From Candidatus Zhuqueibacterota bacterium (GTDB lineage: Bacteria > Zhuqueibacterota > Zhuqueibacteria > Residuimicrobiales > Oceaniaggregativiventaceae), in assembly GCA_014728085.1 (NCBI GenBank), contig WJMF01000020.1:1-64000 (forward strand): a stretch of DNA of 64,000 nucleotides, given 5' to 3'. This document shows, one piece after another, positions 63,201 through 64,000 of the stretch. A program made the translations under genes and the position numbers. Positions within the stretch are counted from its first letter, which is position 1; the number at the start of each line of letters is the position of its first letter. The notes beneath the pieces are model-generated. The model had not been told where the DNA came from. It worked only from the letters and a program-made list of their open reading frames with translations, and ran no database searches.

Positions 63201-64000
63201 TTAACGGATAATGATAAACTTGCGAAATGCCGTATCGCCTTTGCGGTAGAGCAGTTCTCCGCTGTCGGGATCATTAAAATCCTCAGTCACTTCAAAATGA
63301 GCAATATAGACGCCACTGACAATGACCTGTCGCGACGAAGTGACAGAGTTCCAGGCTTCATCTCCGCTTCCGTCCGTGTGTTCAATCGTCTGAATCAGAT
63401 CTCCCCGCTCGGTATAAATGCGAATGGTGCAATAAGCGGGTATATTTAAAAACATGATTTTGTCCGGTTCACCGGTGTATTGCAGATCTTTTGCCTTGAT
63501 GTTATAGGGATTGGGAACCACCCGGATCGCGTCCAGGCTGGTACCGGCCCGCCGGCGCAGATAAGCTGGTTCGGTGGTCTGGGTATAAAAACGGCCGCTG
63601 TACAACGGACCGGTCGGATTGGTATCGCCGGAGGTGTTGTTGCTGCCGTCGTTAAAAGCAACGAGATAATAATAGTAGGAAAAACCCCGTACAGCCGTCA
63701 AATCGTCAAACGAGGTCACTCCCGGACCACAGGCATAAATTTCGTCATAGGTGGTGTCTTTGCGACCAATAGCACGAAAAACCTTATAGCCGGCAAAATC
63801 AGGCCCGTCTTCAGAGGGACTCGGGGACCAGGAAAGGTTGATACGGTCTCCGCCGGAATTGACTTCAAACACGGTCGGCGGTTGCGGCGGTTGCGGAATT
63901 TGATAGTCAGCGTCTACATTGCGTTTGGCACGACCGAAAACCTGTAAAATAGAATCCCTACCGGTATAAAACCAGGCATTCTTGTATTCATCTTCCTCTG
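63201..64000 (-). CDS. C-terminal part of a fibronectin-domain exported protein (cut by right edge)
   Basis: The frame is open from the right edge, so the start is outside the window; an internal GTG at 63872 is not a start. About 265 residues are visible: a fibronectin type III domain (DRINLSWSPSPSEDGPDFAG, SYYYYLVAFNDGS), then RVVPNPYNIKAKDLQY and a beta-rich end with CTIRIYTERGDLIQTIEHTD and AFRKFIIIR. The PNPYN version of the end domain is a variant of the type IX C-terminal domain seen in related phyla. Its stop is 40 bases before the IPT/TIG lipoprotein start, so the two are probably co-transcribed. Confidence 0.8.
   Translation of the reverse strand, partial: EEDEYKNAWFYTGRDSILQVFGRAKRNVDADYQIPQPPQPPTVFEVNSGGDRINLSWSPSPSEDGPDFAGYKVFRAIGRKDTTYDEIYACGPGVTSFDDLTAVRGFSYYYYLVAFNDGSNNTSGDTNPTGPLYSGRFYTQTTEPAYLRRRAGTSLDAIRVVPNPYNIKAKDLQYTGEPDKIMFLNIPAYCTIRIYTERGDLIQTIEHTDGSGDEAWNSVTSSRQVIVSGVYIAHFEVTEDFNDPDSGELLYRKGDTAFRKFIIIR

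Noticed and set aside
1-64000. CRISPR arrays, tRNA or rRNA genes, phage or transposase genes
   Set aside because: No regularly spaced repeats, no cloverleaf-like intergenic segments, and no integrase, capsid or transposase motifs seen in any frame.

Overview
The window looks like chromosomal DNA from an uncultured or little-studied bacterium of the FCB (Fibrobacterota-Chlorobiota-Bacteroidota) assemblage, most like Calditrichota, KSB1, Ignavibacteria or Marinimicrobia. The evidence is a type IX secretion system (SprA, PorU and a PorV-like protein) together with several secreted proteins ending in the C-terminal sorting domain with the core YPNPFNPxTxI. Outer-membrane lipopolysaccharide export genes (lptF, lptG), diaminopimelate epimerase and D-Ala-D-Ala ligase show a Gram-negative cell with peptidoglycan. 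Base composition is moderate, mid-40s %GC by eye. I saw no rRNA, tRNA, CRISPR array, prophage, integrase or intact insertion sequence. Genes are dense, with many ATGA or GTGA overlaps and several TTG or GTG starts.

Layout. 1-13200 is mostly minus strand: a YfcE-like phosphoesterase, a secreted Ycf48-type propeller, a dehydrogenase, a SWIM protein, a PHP phosphoesterase, a GWxTD protein and a large peptidase-MA/TolB-propeller/outer-membrane-barrel fusion. A pyrimidine nucleoside phosphorylase lies on plus. 13500-20700 has a plus-strand membrane protein of unknown function facing a compact minus-strand operon, zwf-opcA-pgl-cysK-cysE-DUF4432. It couples NADPH production with cysteine synthesis. 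20800-25000 has an anchored metallophosphoesterase carrying an inserted lectin-like domain, and a secreted SdrD/DUF11 protein. 25000-34100 has ddl-dapF-rlmB on minus, divergent from mtaB-miaB-MATE-MATE-DUF1893 on plus.

34300-51500 is one long minus-strand run: sprA, prmA, an unknown secreted 219-residue protein, porU, porV-like, a fibronectin-like lipoprotein, an outer-membrane protein with a coiled-coil tail, and an amino-acid permease. This is the secretion core of the window. lptF-lptG follow on plus. 54600-64000 is again minus and encodes substrates of that secretion system: two GHL10 glycoside-hydrolase-like proteins, a secreted propeller, an IPT/TIG lipoprotein, and a partial fibronectin-type protein that runs off the right edge. 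The layout suggests surface carbohydrate handling at one end and the export machine that would place these proteins on the surface next to it.

Most worth following up are the structured leader with a possible 8-codon leader peptide before mtaB, the metallophosphoesterase with the inserted domain, the peptidase-propeller-barrel fusion, the unknown gene coupled to porU, and a 129-bp inverted-repeat element upstream of a secreted protein. No database search was possible, so all family assignments come from reading motifs.
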